DNA of 59,561 bases from JAHELQ01 sp965603365 (GTDB lineage: Bacteria > Acidobacteriota > Aminicenantia > UBA2199). Every line of letters begins with the position of its first letter. The first letter of the stretch is position 1. The notes under the pieces are model-generated. The model worked only from the letters and a program-made list of their open reading frames with translations, had not been told where the DNA came from and did not search any database. The stretch is taken from the NCBI GenBank assembly GCA_965603365.1, contig CBFDCR010000028.1:1-59561 (forward strand). The letters are read 5' to 3'. Made by a program: the position numbers and the translations under genes. Shown one piece after another: positions 16,533 to 24,137 of the stretch.

Positions 16533-18101
16533 CTATCCAACAATAAACTTTTTAATTTCGTTTGTTTTGGGGTCGATAAGGTGAATAGCACATGCCAGGC
16601 AAGGATCAAAGGAGCGAATGATGCGGACCACATTGATGGGATTGTCTGGATCCGGTACCGGGGCGCCGATAAGCGCTTGTTCGTACTGGCCTTTTATTCC
16701 TCTGTCGCATCTGGGAGAAGCATTCCAGGTGGAAGGGACCACACATTGATAGTTATCAATCTTTTTATCTTTTATAGTTATCCAATGGCCGAGTGCACCT
16801 CGCGGTGGTTCATAAAAACCTGCTCCTGTTCCGTTTTCAGGTGGTTCCCAGTGGGCAGTATCATGAATTTTAAAGTTGGGTTTGGTCATTTCTGTCAATA
16901 ACTGATCGCACCATTTGTAACAGGCATCCACAACCAGTTTAGTCTCCAGAGCCCTGGCTGCGTGTCGGGCCACCACACCAGGTTTTACACCTTTGGCAAC
17001 CAATTCCAGAAGGGGGGGATTTTTAGCAATCAACTGGCGTGATAGTGGGCCTACTTCCATTGATTTGCCATTGTAACGCGGTGCTTTCACGAATGAGTAA
17101 CCTCTTTTCTTGTTTAAGTTAAAAATGGTTTCGCCTTTAGAGGGATGAAGTTCCCTGTTGTCTTTGTACCAGGCGTAACGAACCGCTTCTGTAATCTTGC
17201 TGGGATCAAAAGATTGAATATTGATATTGGCAGGATCCAGGTCAATAATAACACCCGAAGGAAAGAGTAAATCCTTTCCCGGTGGTTTCGTCTGCAGGGC
17301 ACCAACGGAGAGATAGTTGTAGTGGCCGCCTCCCAGGCCGTTCGTTGCCAGTGGTAGTAATGGGCCGGTTCCAAAGGTCAATACATCCGGAATATAGACC
17401 TCGTTTATGAATTTTGCCTGCTCGTCGAGCATGGTTTGGAATTTCATCAACTGGTTTGCATCAGGAAGCTGGGTAAATCCACCCACTACAATGCTCTGAT
17501 AGTGAGGCTGTCTGCCGCCAAAGATAGCGCCCATGTTCCTTGCTTTGGCTTGCATTTTAAGGGCATCAATGTAATGTTTAACAGCAGTAGTGACCAATTC
17601 GGGATCGTTCACACAGTATTCATCAGGTTGATAACGAGGTGTCAGCGGAAAGGTATCGCCGCTTTTAATCAGAGCCAACACCTTTGCCTTTACGGCATTG
17701 AGGTCTTTGGATTTTCCCTTATAATTGGCTATGGCCATGATATCCAGGTAATCCAGAGCAGAGAGATGATAGAAGTGAAGAGGATGGTCGTAGATGTATT
17801 GAGCCCCCATTACCAGATTTCTGAGTAATTGTCCGCCTGTCGGTACAGTGGCACCAAAAGCATCATCAAGAGCATAGGCTGAACATAATTGGTGTACACT
17901 GTAACAGACACCGCAAATTCTTGAAGTAACATAAGTTGCATCCCTGGGGTCTTTTCCTTTCAGGAGCAGTTCGAATCCTCGAGCCATGGTTCCGGAGCTC
18001 CAGGCGTCTTTTACTTTGCCGTCCTGGATTTCGACCTCTATCTTGAGATGTCCCTCGATTCTGGTTACCGGATCTACAACAATTCGTTTTCCTTTTGCCA
18101 T
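16533..18101 (-). CDS. [NiFe] hydrogenase large subunit
   Basis: 522 residues from the ATG at 18101, preceded by GGGAGGTG; a GTG at 18107 is possible. The nickel site is complete: RICGVCYSVHQLC near residue 62 (first CxxC) and DPCLACAIH near the C-terminus (second CxxC). It continues into a short tail starting LIDPKTNEIKK, the peptide removed after the histidine by the maturation protease. The opening VDPVTRIEGHLKIEVEI is typical of group 1 respiratory uptake enzymes. It oxidises hydrogen with the small subunit and follows the Tat signal of that partner to the periplasm. It begins 2 bases after the small-subunit stop. Confidence 0.95.
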   Translation of the reverse strand: MAKGKRIVVDPVTRIEGHLKIEVEIQDGKVKDAWSSGTMARGFELLLKGKDPRDATYVTSRICGVCYSVHQLCSAYALDDAFGATVPTGGQLLRNLVMGAQYIYDHPLHFYHLSALDYLDIMAIANYKGKSKDLNAVKAKVLALIKSGDTFPLTPRYQPDEYCVNDPELVTTAVKHYIDALKMQAKARNMGAIFGGRQPHYQSIVVGGFTQLPDANQLMKFQTMLDEQAKFINEVYIPDVLTFGTGPLLPLATNGLGGGHYNYLSVGALQTKPPGKDLLFPSGVIIDLDPANINIQSFDPSKITEAVRYAWYKDNRELHPSKGETIFNLNKKRGYSFVKAPRYNGKSMEVGPLSRQLIAKNPPLLELVAKGVKPGVVARHAARALETKLVVDACYKWCDQLLTEMTKPNFKIHDTAHWEPPENGTGAGFYEPPRGALGHWITIKDKKIDNYQCVVPSTWNASPRCDRGIKGQYEQALIGAPVPDPDNPINVVRIIRSFDPCLACAIHLIDPKTNEIKKFIVG

Positions 18102-18103
18102 GT

Positions 18104-19087
18104 TCACACCTCCCTCTTAATTTTCTCTCTGGATGATAAGTTTGATGCCAGCCTGGCAGCCCGTTTTTTCATTTTATCGCCGGCATCGGCAAAAAGCGGT
18201 GTTTGACCAGCGTAGAATATGGGATCAGCGCAGCCCCTACATCCGGCACCACAGTCGATACAGAAATTTTCTCCATCATTCCATCTGCGAACCGGGCAAT
18301 CTGAATAAGTATCAGGCCCCTTACACCCTTTGTCTACCAGGCACCAATTTTTTTGTTTTGGATCATTCCAGTCTTCCAGTACATTACCTTCATCAAAATA
18401 GGACCGACGTCGGCAGTTATCATGAATCAATTCTCCAAAATACATTACCGGCCGAAGTTTGTCATCGAGAGGGGGTACTTTTTTGGTGGTTAAATAGTAG
18501 AGAACGGTTCCCACCAGGTGGTCAACATGTACCGGACAGGAGGATAGATTGATGATTGGCTTTCCTTTTACAATTTCACTCACACCGACAGCACCTGTAG
18601 GCCCAGCGGCGGGAATTCCGCCAAAAGTGGCACAGGCACCAACAGCAATGATGGCGACTGCATTTTTAGCAGTTTCAAGCAGGATTTCTCTGAATGGACG
18701 TCCCCCTACCATACAGAAACGGTCATCTCCTTTGGGAATCGATCCTTCCACAATAAGTACATAACCACCTTGTTTTACGGTTGCCTGTAGGGCTGCCTCT
18801 GCCTGATGGCCAGATGCTGCCATGATGGTTTCGTGATATCTGACTGATAGTTTATCCAGGATGAGTGAAGCAACCGGTGGATTCAGAGCACCGGCGAAGG
18901 AAACCGTACAACCAGCACAATCCTGACCTTCCAGCCAGATAACCGGGGATTTGTTTGATGTAGAAGCGGATAGTACGGCTGAAACTTTTTCGGCAAATTC
19001 TAACTTAGATAAGCCAAAAACAGCGGCCATAGTTCCGCAATACTTCATAAAATCCCTACGAGATATTTCTCCTACAAATGAATTCAC
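18104..19087 (-). CDS. [NiFe] hydrogenase small subunit, Tat-exported
   Basis: 327 residues from a GTG start with AAGGAGG upstream. The twin-arginine signal is SRRDFMKYCGTMAAVFGLS (8-26). The Fe-S ligands are as expected: EGQDCAGCTVSF for the proximal cluster, GACATFGG and SSCPVHVD, then HDNCRRRSYF, KGCKGPDTYSDCPVRRW and FCIDCGAGCRGCADP. The C-terminus is charged with no transmembrane helix, and no cytochrome b gene follows. The pair thus resembles soluble periplasmic group 1 enzymes that pass electrons to cytochrome c, though the acceptor is inferred. First gene of the operon; the promoter is probably inside the upstream repeat (19276-19411). Confidence 0.95.
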   Translation of the reverse strand: MNSFVGEISRRDFMKYCGTMAAVFGLSKLEFAEKVSAVLSASTSNKSPVIWLEGQDCAGCTVSFAGALNPPVASLILDKLSVRYHETIMAASGHQAEAALQATVKQGGYVLIVEGSIPKGDDRFCMVGGRPFREILLETAKNAVAIIAVGACATFGGIPAAGPTGAVGVSEIVKGKPIINLSSCPVHVDHLVGTVLYYLTTKKVPPLDDKLRPVMYFGELIHDNCRRRSYFDEGNVLEDWNDPKQKNWCLVDKGCKGPDTYSDCPVRRWNDGENFCIDCGAGCRGCADPIFYAGQTPLFADAGDKMKKRAARLASNLSSREKIKREV

Positions 19088-19275
19088 AGAAACCTCCTTA
19101 ATTATAGTAATTTAAAATTGGCCCATTTCTCTCTTTTGATAAGTGTTGAACGAGCCAATTTATGTTGGCGAAAACTCAACAGACAAGAATAAAGGTAAGC
19201 TTCCGCCCTTAAGGGCTGAACATTATTAACTCATCCCTCTGGGCACTGAATTGATTTGTCCGTCTCCATTTGAAC

Positions 19276-19411
19276 AATGTCAACCTTACGCCTCCCGTTT
19301 CAACTGAAACTGTCAGCGTCTGCTCTCCGTTTAGTATTTCATTCCTGAAATTATGGAATATCATATCAGAAAAGGCTTGTCAAGTTTTTTTAGTAAAAAT
19401 TTTTGTTTCTG
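19276..19411 (-). repeat. Promoter-bearing repeat family 2, copy 1 (hydrogenase operon)
   Basis: About 135 bases match 19786-19921 at roughly 85% by eye, exactly 510 bases apart and in the same orientation. Both copies hold, read on the minus strand, TTGACA followed by TATGATATTCC, and downstream the dyad GTTTCA-N2-TGAAAC (19297-19310). Each copy lies upstream of a minus-strand gene: this one leads into the hydrogenase operon about 190 bases on. The 19088-19275 leader between the repeat and the gene shows no other feature. Confidence 0.8.
19355..19383 (-). promoter_or_regulatory. Candidate hydrogenase operon promoter
   Basis: Minus strand: -35 TTGACA (19378-19383), 17 bases, TATTCC (19355-19360). 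The -35 is perfect; the -10 is weak, although TATGAT overlaps nearby at a short spacing. The inverted repeat at 19297-19310 would lie in the early transcript or act as a downstream operator. Confidence 0.5.
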
Positions 19412-19425
19412 GGGGAAGTGAGAAT

Positions 19426-19473
19426 CGGGGACGGAGGATGAAAGAGTTTACATGTTTACAGCCTCCGTCCCCG
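19426..19473 (-). terminator. Hairpin after the cysteine peptide gene
   Basis: A perfect 12-bp stem: CGGGGACGGAGG at 19426-19437 and its complement at 19462-19473, with a 24-base loop. It begins 26 bases after the peptide stop on the minus strand. There is no T-run, so it may be a REP-like element, an mRNA stabiliser or a weak terminator. One arm is identical to the lone word at 14251-14267. Confidence 0.55.
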
Positions 19474-19498
19474 TTTGTTTGTTCTTTCTTAAATTTGT

Positions 19499-19669
19499 TT
19501 AGCAGGCAACTTCTTCTTCAGCTGCTACTACTTCTGTTAGAGCTGCGTCATCTTCACAAGAACTGCAGCCCTTGTTGCAGTTTAAGCTATAATGATTTTC
19601 GGCTGCCGCTGGCATCGAAAAATCATGCTTTAGATCCTCGTTCTCGAGGGTAATGGGTGAGAATGTCAT
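19499..19669 (-). CDS. Small cysteine-containing peptide, RiPP-precursor-like or metal-binding
   Basis: 56 residues, shorter than usual ORF cut-offs. The start is well supported: CAGGAGGT lies just upstream of the ATG, and a promoter-bearing repeat lies about 120 bases further. The peptide begins MTFSPITLENEDLKH, has a small-residue stretch SMPAAAEN, then SLNCNKGCSSCEDD, an alanine/glutamate tail and a final cysteine (VVAAEEEVAC). The four cysteines are at 31, 35, 38 and 56. CX3CX2C is the spacing that holds a [4Fe-4S] cluster in radical SAM enzymes. No signal peptide or membrane segment; strongly acidic. A leader-core precursor or a small Fe-S/metal carrier both fit. I know no named family. 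Neighbours are a hydrogenase operon, a divergent subtilase lacking a signal peptide and a radical SAM gene. Confidence 0.65.
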   Translation of the reverse strand: MTFSPITLENEDLKHDFSMPAAAENHYSLNCNKGCSSCEDDAALTEVVAAEEEVAC

Positions 19670-19785
19670 TGTAACCTCCTGTTGTTTGGTAGGAAATCGT
19701 ACCAGAGAAAAAGCGAAATGTCAATGAAAATTCCAGGTATTTCGGCAATTCCGTTCTTTTTTTTATTTAGCGTGGTGAGCTGATC

Positions 19786-19921
19786 AATGTCAATCTTACC
19801 ACTCCCGTTTCAACTGAAACTTTCAGCGTTTATTCTCCGTTTACTATCCCATTCCCGAAATTATGGAATATCATATCAAAAAAGGGTTGTCAAGTTTTTT
19901 TAAATAAATTTTTGTTTCTCA
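19786..19921 (-). repeat. Promoter-bearing repeat family 2, copy 2 (peptide gene)
   Basis: Second copy of the 135-base repeat, with TTGACA and TATGATATTCC on the minus strand and the same dyad GTTTCA-N2-TGAAAC at 19807-19820. It is 5' of the cysteine peptide gene, as copy 1 is to the hydrogenase operon, so both genes probably answer to the same regulator. The 19922-20033 stretch to its right is G-rich and resembles 14640-14710. Confidence 0.75.
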
Positions 19922-20033
19922 TAATTTTTTCCCCGGACTGGAAGGGGGTGAAAAGGAGGATATGTTTCCGGGGGAGGGATCCTGGGAAGTTGGATTTGTG
20001 GGCAGGGGAATGGGGAGACCGGATTGCCACTTT

Positions 20034-20145
20034 AGTCTTTTGAGGACCCTAATCGTGCTATTTTTCGTAAAAAAGGTCTTGAAAGTGGTATGACTGTCGT
20101 ATATTATTTGATCTTGAAGACATAAACAGGAGAAGGTGTGATGAG
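20034..20145 (+). repeat. Dispersed promoter-bearing leader repeat, copy B
   Basis: Partner of 14841-14950. Contains TTGAAA (20079-20084), 17 bases, TATTAT (20102-20107), reading toward the subtilase gene 182 bases downstream. The G-rich flank on its left also resembles the flank of copy A, without the expanded 20-bp array. Confidence 0.85.
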
Positions 20146-20215
20146 GGAGAAACGAAAGGGACCGATTAAATGGGCGCCGGTTGTTGACAAAAGGGGAGAA
20201 TTGATTTATAAATAA
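20141..20215 (+). CDS. Possible 24-residue leader peptide
   Basis: ATG preceded by AACAGGAGAAGG at a normal spacing. The frame begins MREKRKGPIKWAPVV and ends LIYK before TAA, in the leader between the repeat-borne promoter and the subtilase gene. It is very basic. In the sister leader the same position reads ATA, so the frame is absent there. It may be a regulatory upstream ORF or chance; no family recognised. Confidence 0.35.
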   Translation: MREKRKGPIKWAPVVDKRGELIYK

Positions 20216-20289
20216 ATGGAGTTGGATGTTCTATATTATGGGTTAACGATTAAGGAAAAAGGTTAGTTAGTAAATATAAGGAGGGTAAT

Positions 20290-22260
20290 ATGAAGCAAAA
20301 GTCGGAACCGGGAAATTATTTCTGGCGTGGTGGTCAAAAAATTGAGTTAGAGAAGGAAGAGGAGTTCTTTACCACCATTGTGAAAGATGAAGGCGAATTG
20401 GAACGGGTGCGCTCTCTTCCCGGGGTAAAGGAAGTCAAACCGGTCCAGAACCGGGTATTTAAAGTCAATGTCTCAAAAGACGATCGGGATTTAGCCATGG
20501 ATCGTTTACGCTCTGAAGAGGTGGGGGGGGTCTGTCACCACGCCTACCGGCCAAAAGGAGCCACCAATACCCGTTACTATATCACCGATCAGTTGGTGGT
20601 CAAATTCAAGAGCGATGTCTCAAACGAAAGGGTCAAAACCATTCTTTCGGAAGTAGGGGTACGGGTTTTAAAGGAGTATCCCGGCAACTCCCACACTTTT
20701 TTACTGCAAGTTACGCCGGCGGCGAGAAAGAATCCTATCAAGGTGGCCAATGCCCTGGCAGGGTTTGACGAGGTGGAATATGCAGAACCTAACCTGGTGA
20801 GCCGTTTTCAGTCATTTTACACCCCGTCGGACACCTATTTTGACCGCCAATGGCACCTCCGTGCCTGGAGCGCTGCGGATCTGGTAGAGAATGCGGATGT
20901 GTCTGCCACCGGGGCCTGGGACGTGACCCGGGGGGCCAGAGATGTCGTGGTTGCCGTGGTGGATGACGGCTTCGACCTGTCTCATCCGGATTTTACCGGG
21001 CCCGGCAAGGTGATCTACCCCAAAGATTATGTCGATGGTGATGCCCGACCCTTTCCCGAGTCCGCGGCCGGGGATTATCACGGCACCCCTTGTGCCGGTG
21101 TGGCCATTGCCGAGGAGAACGGTGAAGGAGTGGTGGGCGCGGCCCCGGGCTGTGCGTTCATGCCGGTGCGTTTCCCCCTCAGCGCGGATGACGATCTGCT
21201 CTGGGAAATTTTCGACTACGTGGGCAAGCGGGCGGATGTCATCTCCTGCAGTTGGGGACCGCCGCCGGTCTTTGCCCCGTTGGGCCGATTGCTGTCGGAC
21301 AAGTTTCACCAACTGGCCACCTCCGGAGGCCCCCGCAAGAAAGGCTGCGTGATCGTCTTTGCCGCCGGGAACTATAACGCGCCCGTCAATGATCCGGATA
21401 ACACCACCTTCAAGTGGCGCCATCCGGGCTATGGACTGATGGATACCGAAGGCCCCATCGTCAATGGAGAAGCGGCGCACCCGGACGTGATTGCGGTTTC
21501 CGCCTCCACCAGCCTGAATCGGAAAGCGGCCTACAGTAATTGGGGAAAGGAGATTTCGGTGTGTGCCCCCAGTAACAATTTTCATCCCCTTGACCGCCAG
21601 GCCGAAGTAGCGGGATTGGGCATCTGGACCACCGATAATGAACAGTATGGGGACGACTTCAGCGGCGGCAGCCGGTTCACCGGGAGCTTTGGCGGCACTT
21701 CCAGTGCCACACCTTTAGTAGCAGGGGTGGCCGCTTTAGTTATTTCGGCCAATCCCGAGATCAGTGCCGGTGAGGTCAAGCAAATACTGAAGGAGACGGC
21801 GGACAAGATTGAAGACCGCCAGCCGGACCCGGTTCTCGGTTTGACCGGAGGCACCTATGACAACAGCGGACATTCCGATTGGTTCGGTTCCGGCCGGGTC
21901 AATGCCGCGGCCGCAGTGAAACGGGCCCGTCAATTGTATCATAACAGCACCGGAATTTCAGAGCTTGATCTAGGAATAACCGCTCAGGATCGTCTGGACA
22001 AAACCGGTGATATCAAGGTTTTCAAAGTCAGGGTGGGCAATAAGCTGAGTGTGAACCTGGTGGGCCCCGAGGCTGAAGATTTTGATCTTTACTTGAAACG
22101 GGATACATTACCCACTACTAAAAATTATGATCTCCGCGGGTATACCGCCACCTCTAACGAGAAGGTGGTGCTTCAGCCCCTTCAGCCGGGAGATTATTAC
22201 ATCATGGTGCGCTCCTATCGAGGTGCCGGTGATTTTAAGGTAAAGGTCAACTTAGAGTAA
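20290..22260 (+). CDS. Subtilisin-family (S8) serine protease without signal peptide
   Basis: 656 residues; AGGAGGG ribosome site. The N-terminus is polar with no export signal. Residues about 20-85 resemble an extra inhibitor-like domain, and about 95-175 a fervidolysin-type prodomain (DQLVVKFKSDVSNERV to VEYAEPNLVSRF). The catalytic triad is intact: Asp225 in VVDDGFDLSHPDF, His264 in YHGTPCAGVA and Ser471 in GGTSSATPLVAG. The last 105 residues look like a pre-peptidase C-terminal (PPC) beta domain (DFDLYLKRD, YIMVRSYRGAGDF). A PPC domain normally marks secreted enzymes, so cytoplasmic retention is odd: it may be exported by a non-classical route or mature an intracellular peptide such as the divergent cysteine peptide. 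Confidence 0.88.
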   Translation: MKQKSEPGNYFWRGGQKIELEKEEEFFTTIVKDEGELERVRSLPGVKEVKPVQNRVFKVNVSKDDRDLAMDRLRSEEVGGVCHHAYRPKGATNTRYYITDQLVVKFKSDVSNERVKTILSEVGVRVLKEYPGNSHTFLLQVTPAARKNPIKVANALAGFDEVEYAEPNLVSRFQSFYTPSDTYFDRQWHLRAWSAADLVENADVSATGAWDVTRGARDVVVAVVDDGFDLSHPDFTGPGKVIYPKDYVDGDARPFPESAAGDYHGTPCAGVAIAEENGEGVVGAAPGCAFMPVRFPLSADDDLLWEIFDYVGKRADVISCSWGPPPVFAPLGRLLSDKFHQLATSGGPRKKGCVIVFAAGNYNAPVNDPDNTTFKWRHPGYGLMDTEGPIVNGEAAHPDVIAVSASTSLNRKAAYSNWGKEISVCAPSNNFHPLDRQAEVAGLGIWTTDNEQYGDDFSGGSRFTGSFGGTSSATPLVAGVAALVISANPEISAGEVKQILKETADKIEDRQPDPVLGLTGGTYDNSGHSDWFGSGRVNAAAAVKRARQLYHNSTGISELDLGITAQDRLDKTGDIKVFKVRVGNKLSVNLVGPEAEDFDLYLKRDTLPTTKNYDLRGYTATSNEKVVLQPLQPGDYYIMVRSYRGAGDFKVKVNLE

Positions 22261-22269
22261 GGCCCGACA

Positions 22270-23199
22270 TTAGAGCCGACTGTCGATATACCCCTGCCGT
22301 ACCAGGGTGTGGGCATCCATAATGTCCTCTCTGCCCTGCAGCCGGCGGATGGTTTCCGCCAGTGTGTTTACCAGCCGTTCCTTATCCCGGGGCAATAGGC
22401 CGTTTACGCCATGGTAGATTGGGCCTTCGGGGGCCCACAGTTGGTTGGTGACATGGTCGCTGGCCAGTCGGCAGCCGGCAACGTCGAGCTGTTCAATCAA
22501 TCGTTTGGTCTCCTGGAGCCGGCTGAGGGGTTTGATAAATTCAAAACCGCCGGCCTCCCAGGTCTCAAGCAGCGGAGTAGGGGGGACCAGGGTCAGGGTG
22601 CGCAGCCGGACAAAATCGGGATGGGCGGCATTGATGACCCGGGCCGTGCCGTCGGCATGTTCCGGCCAGCGGGTTTCGCCGCCGATGCCGCACAGCACAT
22701 AAAAACAGAGTTCCAGGCCCGCCTGCCGGGCGGCACTGCCGCCTTCGATCATGATCTCAGGTGTGGCCCCTTTGCGAATCGCCTTAAGTATGGATCGATC
22801 CCCCGATTCCAGTCCCACGTGAACCCGTGACAACCCGGCCTCCCTGAGGGCCTTCAATGTTTCGGCACCCTTGTGCTTGAGGGTGTGGGCCCGGGCGTAA
22901 GAGGTGATGCGTTTCGCTTCCGGCAGGCGGCGGGATATTAGTTGTACCACCTCCAGGATGTCCGGGTGCTGCAAACTGTCGGAATCGGCAATAAACACCG
23001 TTTGACTGCCGGGAAAGATGTCTTCCAGCATCCCGATATCGGCGGCGATTTCTGCCAATGGGCGAAGTTCATATTGGCTCCCTTTGTACATGCCGCAAAA
23101 GGTACAGTGATTCCACGGGCAGCCCCGGGTTACCCGGATCAGGGCCGAGTCGGCTTCGCTGGGCGGTCGATAAGGCGGAAAATCAAACATCGCTGTCAT
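22270..23199 (-). CDS. Radical SAM protein
   Basis: 309 residues from the ATG at 23199, preceded by GGAGGGGG. The frame is open further upstream, but that would run into the divergent phosphatase gene and adds no conserved sequence. The cluster motif is VTRGCPWNHCTFC near residue 30, then IADSDSLQHP, RVHVGLESGDRSILKAIRKG and VLCGIGGE, as in Elp3/YgiQ-like radical SAM barrels. No SPASM or TRAM domain and no cobalamin domain is visible. Such stand-alone proteins are common and their reactions unknown. It converges on the subtilase gene with a 9-base gap. A role with the nearby cysteine peptide is possible, but the family is not a typical RiPP modifier. Confidence 0.82.
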   Translation of the reverse strand: MTAMFDFPPYRPPSEADSALIRVTRGCPWNHCTFCGMYKGSQYELRPLAEIAADIGMLEDIFPGSQTVFIADSDSLQHPDILEVVQLISRRLPEAKRITSYARAHTLKHKGAETLKALREAGLSRVHVGLESGDRSILKAIRKGATPEIMIEGGSAARQAGLELCFYVLCGIGGETRWPEHADGTARVINAAHPDFVRLRTLTLVPPTPLLETWEAGGFEFIKPLSRLQETKRLIEQLDVAGCRLASDHVTNQLWAPEGPIYHGVNGLLPRDKERLVNTLAETIRRLQGREDIMDAHTLVRQGYIDSRL

Positions 23200-23314
23200 T
23201 ATACAATTCCCCCTCCATAAGTCAATTCCATTTCTCCGGCAAGGATTCTTGAGGTAAGGAGGGGGATGTGATAATATGTAGAGGTGACATTTAAAACGGA
23301 GGTTGATTGTTATC

Positions 23315-24100
23315 GTGTTTGAAAGGTTGATGGAGATATCCAGGAAGGCGGCGCTGGCGGCGGGGAAGTTTATCGATTCAAATCTGGACGCCATAGATGC
23401 CGACGACATACAGAGCAAAGGAAAAAACGACTTCGTGACCTTCGTGGATAAGGAAGCCGAGAAAATCATTACGGAGATCATAAAACAGCAATTCCCGGAC
23501 CATCAGATCCTGGCAGAAGAGAGCGGACTGGATCGGCAAAAGAGTCGCTATCTCTGGGTAATCGATCCGTTGGACGGAACCGACAACTTTATCCAGGGTA
23601 TTGGCCACTATTGTGTTTCCATTGCCCTCTTGGAGGACCAAAATCCCATCTTTGGCTTGATTTATGATCCGGGTCGGCAGGAGTTTTTTTACGCCTACTC
23701 GGGTAAGGGGAGTTATCTGAATGGCAGGCCGATACGGTTGGAAAAGCCGGTCGAGTTAAAATCGGCATTTGGGGCCACCGCCTTTCCCTTCCGGTTTCAC
23801 GATGCGGTAGACACCTATCTAAAAGCCTTAAAGGATATCCTTTTACAAGTTAGAGATATACGCCGCTTCGGTTCGGCAGCCCTGGATCTTGCCTATACTG
23901 CCTGCGGCAGATACGATTTTTTCTGGGAAGCCTATCTCCAACCGTGGGATTTCATGGCCGGACTGGTCATTATTCAAGAGGCCGGTGGGAAAATCAGCAA
24001 TTTCCAGGGAAAGGCGCTGTCGCTGCAGCCCGATTCCGTGCTGGCCGCCAATCCCGCTATCTACGATGAAATTTTCAAGATAATACGTCTCTATTTTTGA
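23315..24100 (+). CDS. Inositol-monophosphatase-family phosphatase
   Basis: 261 residues from the GTG at 23315; GGAGG ends 12 bases upstream, which makes the TTG at 23303 too close. Full metal-site pattern: AEESG (about 69), the hallmark IDPLDGTDNFIQG (about 85-97) and QPWDFMAGLVI near 210. It dephosphorylates inositol phosphates or related sugar or nucleotide phosphates using magnesium; length and motifs are typical. Monocistronic, divergent from the radical SAM gene and convergent with the SIR2-Nudix gene. Confidence 0.9.
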   Translation: MFERLMEISRKAALAAGKFIDSNLDAIDADDIQSKGKNDFVTFVDKEAEKIITEIIKQQFPDHQILAEESGLDRQKSRYLWVIDPLDGTDNFIQGIGHYCVSIALLEDQNPIFGLIYDPGRQEFFYAYSGKGSYLNGRPIRLEKPVELKSAFGATAFPFRFHDAVDTYLKALKDILLQVRDIRRFGSAALDLAYTACGRYDFFWEAYLQPWDFMAGLVIIQEAGGKISNFQGKALSLQPDSVLAANPAIYDEIFKIIRLYF

Positions 24101-24137
24101 GTGGGGAGCTTATTTTTGCAAATGGTTTCGGTACATC

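Noticed and set aside
19270..19653. 127-codon plus-strand frame
   Set aside because: Antisense to the cysteine peptide gene and to repeat copy 1; its leucine-rich part is the complement of the peptide's coding sequence.
22270..23199. The radical SAM protein as a definite RiPP-modifying enzyme for the cysteine peptide
   Set aside because: It has no SPASM domain or peptide-recognition element, and the family is widespread in other contexts; kept only as a possibility.
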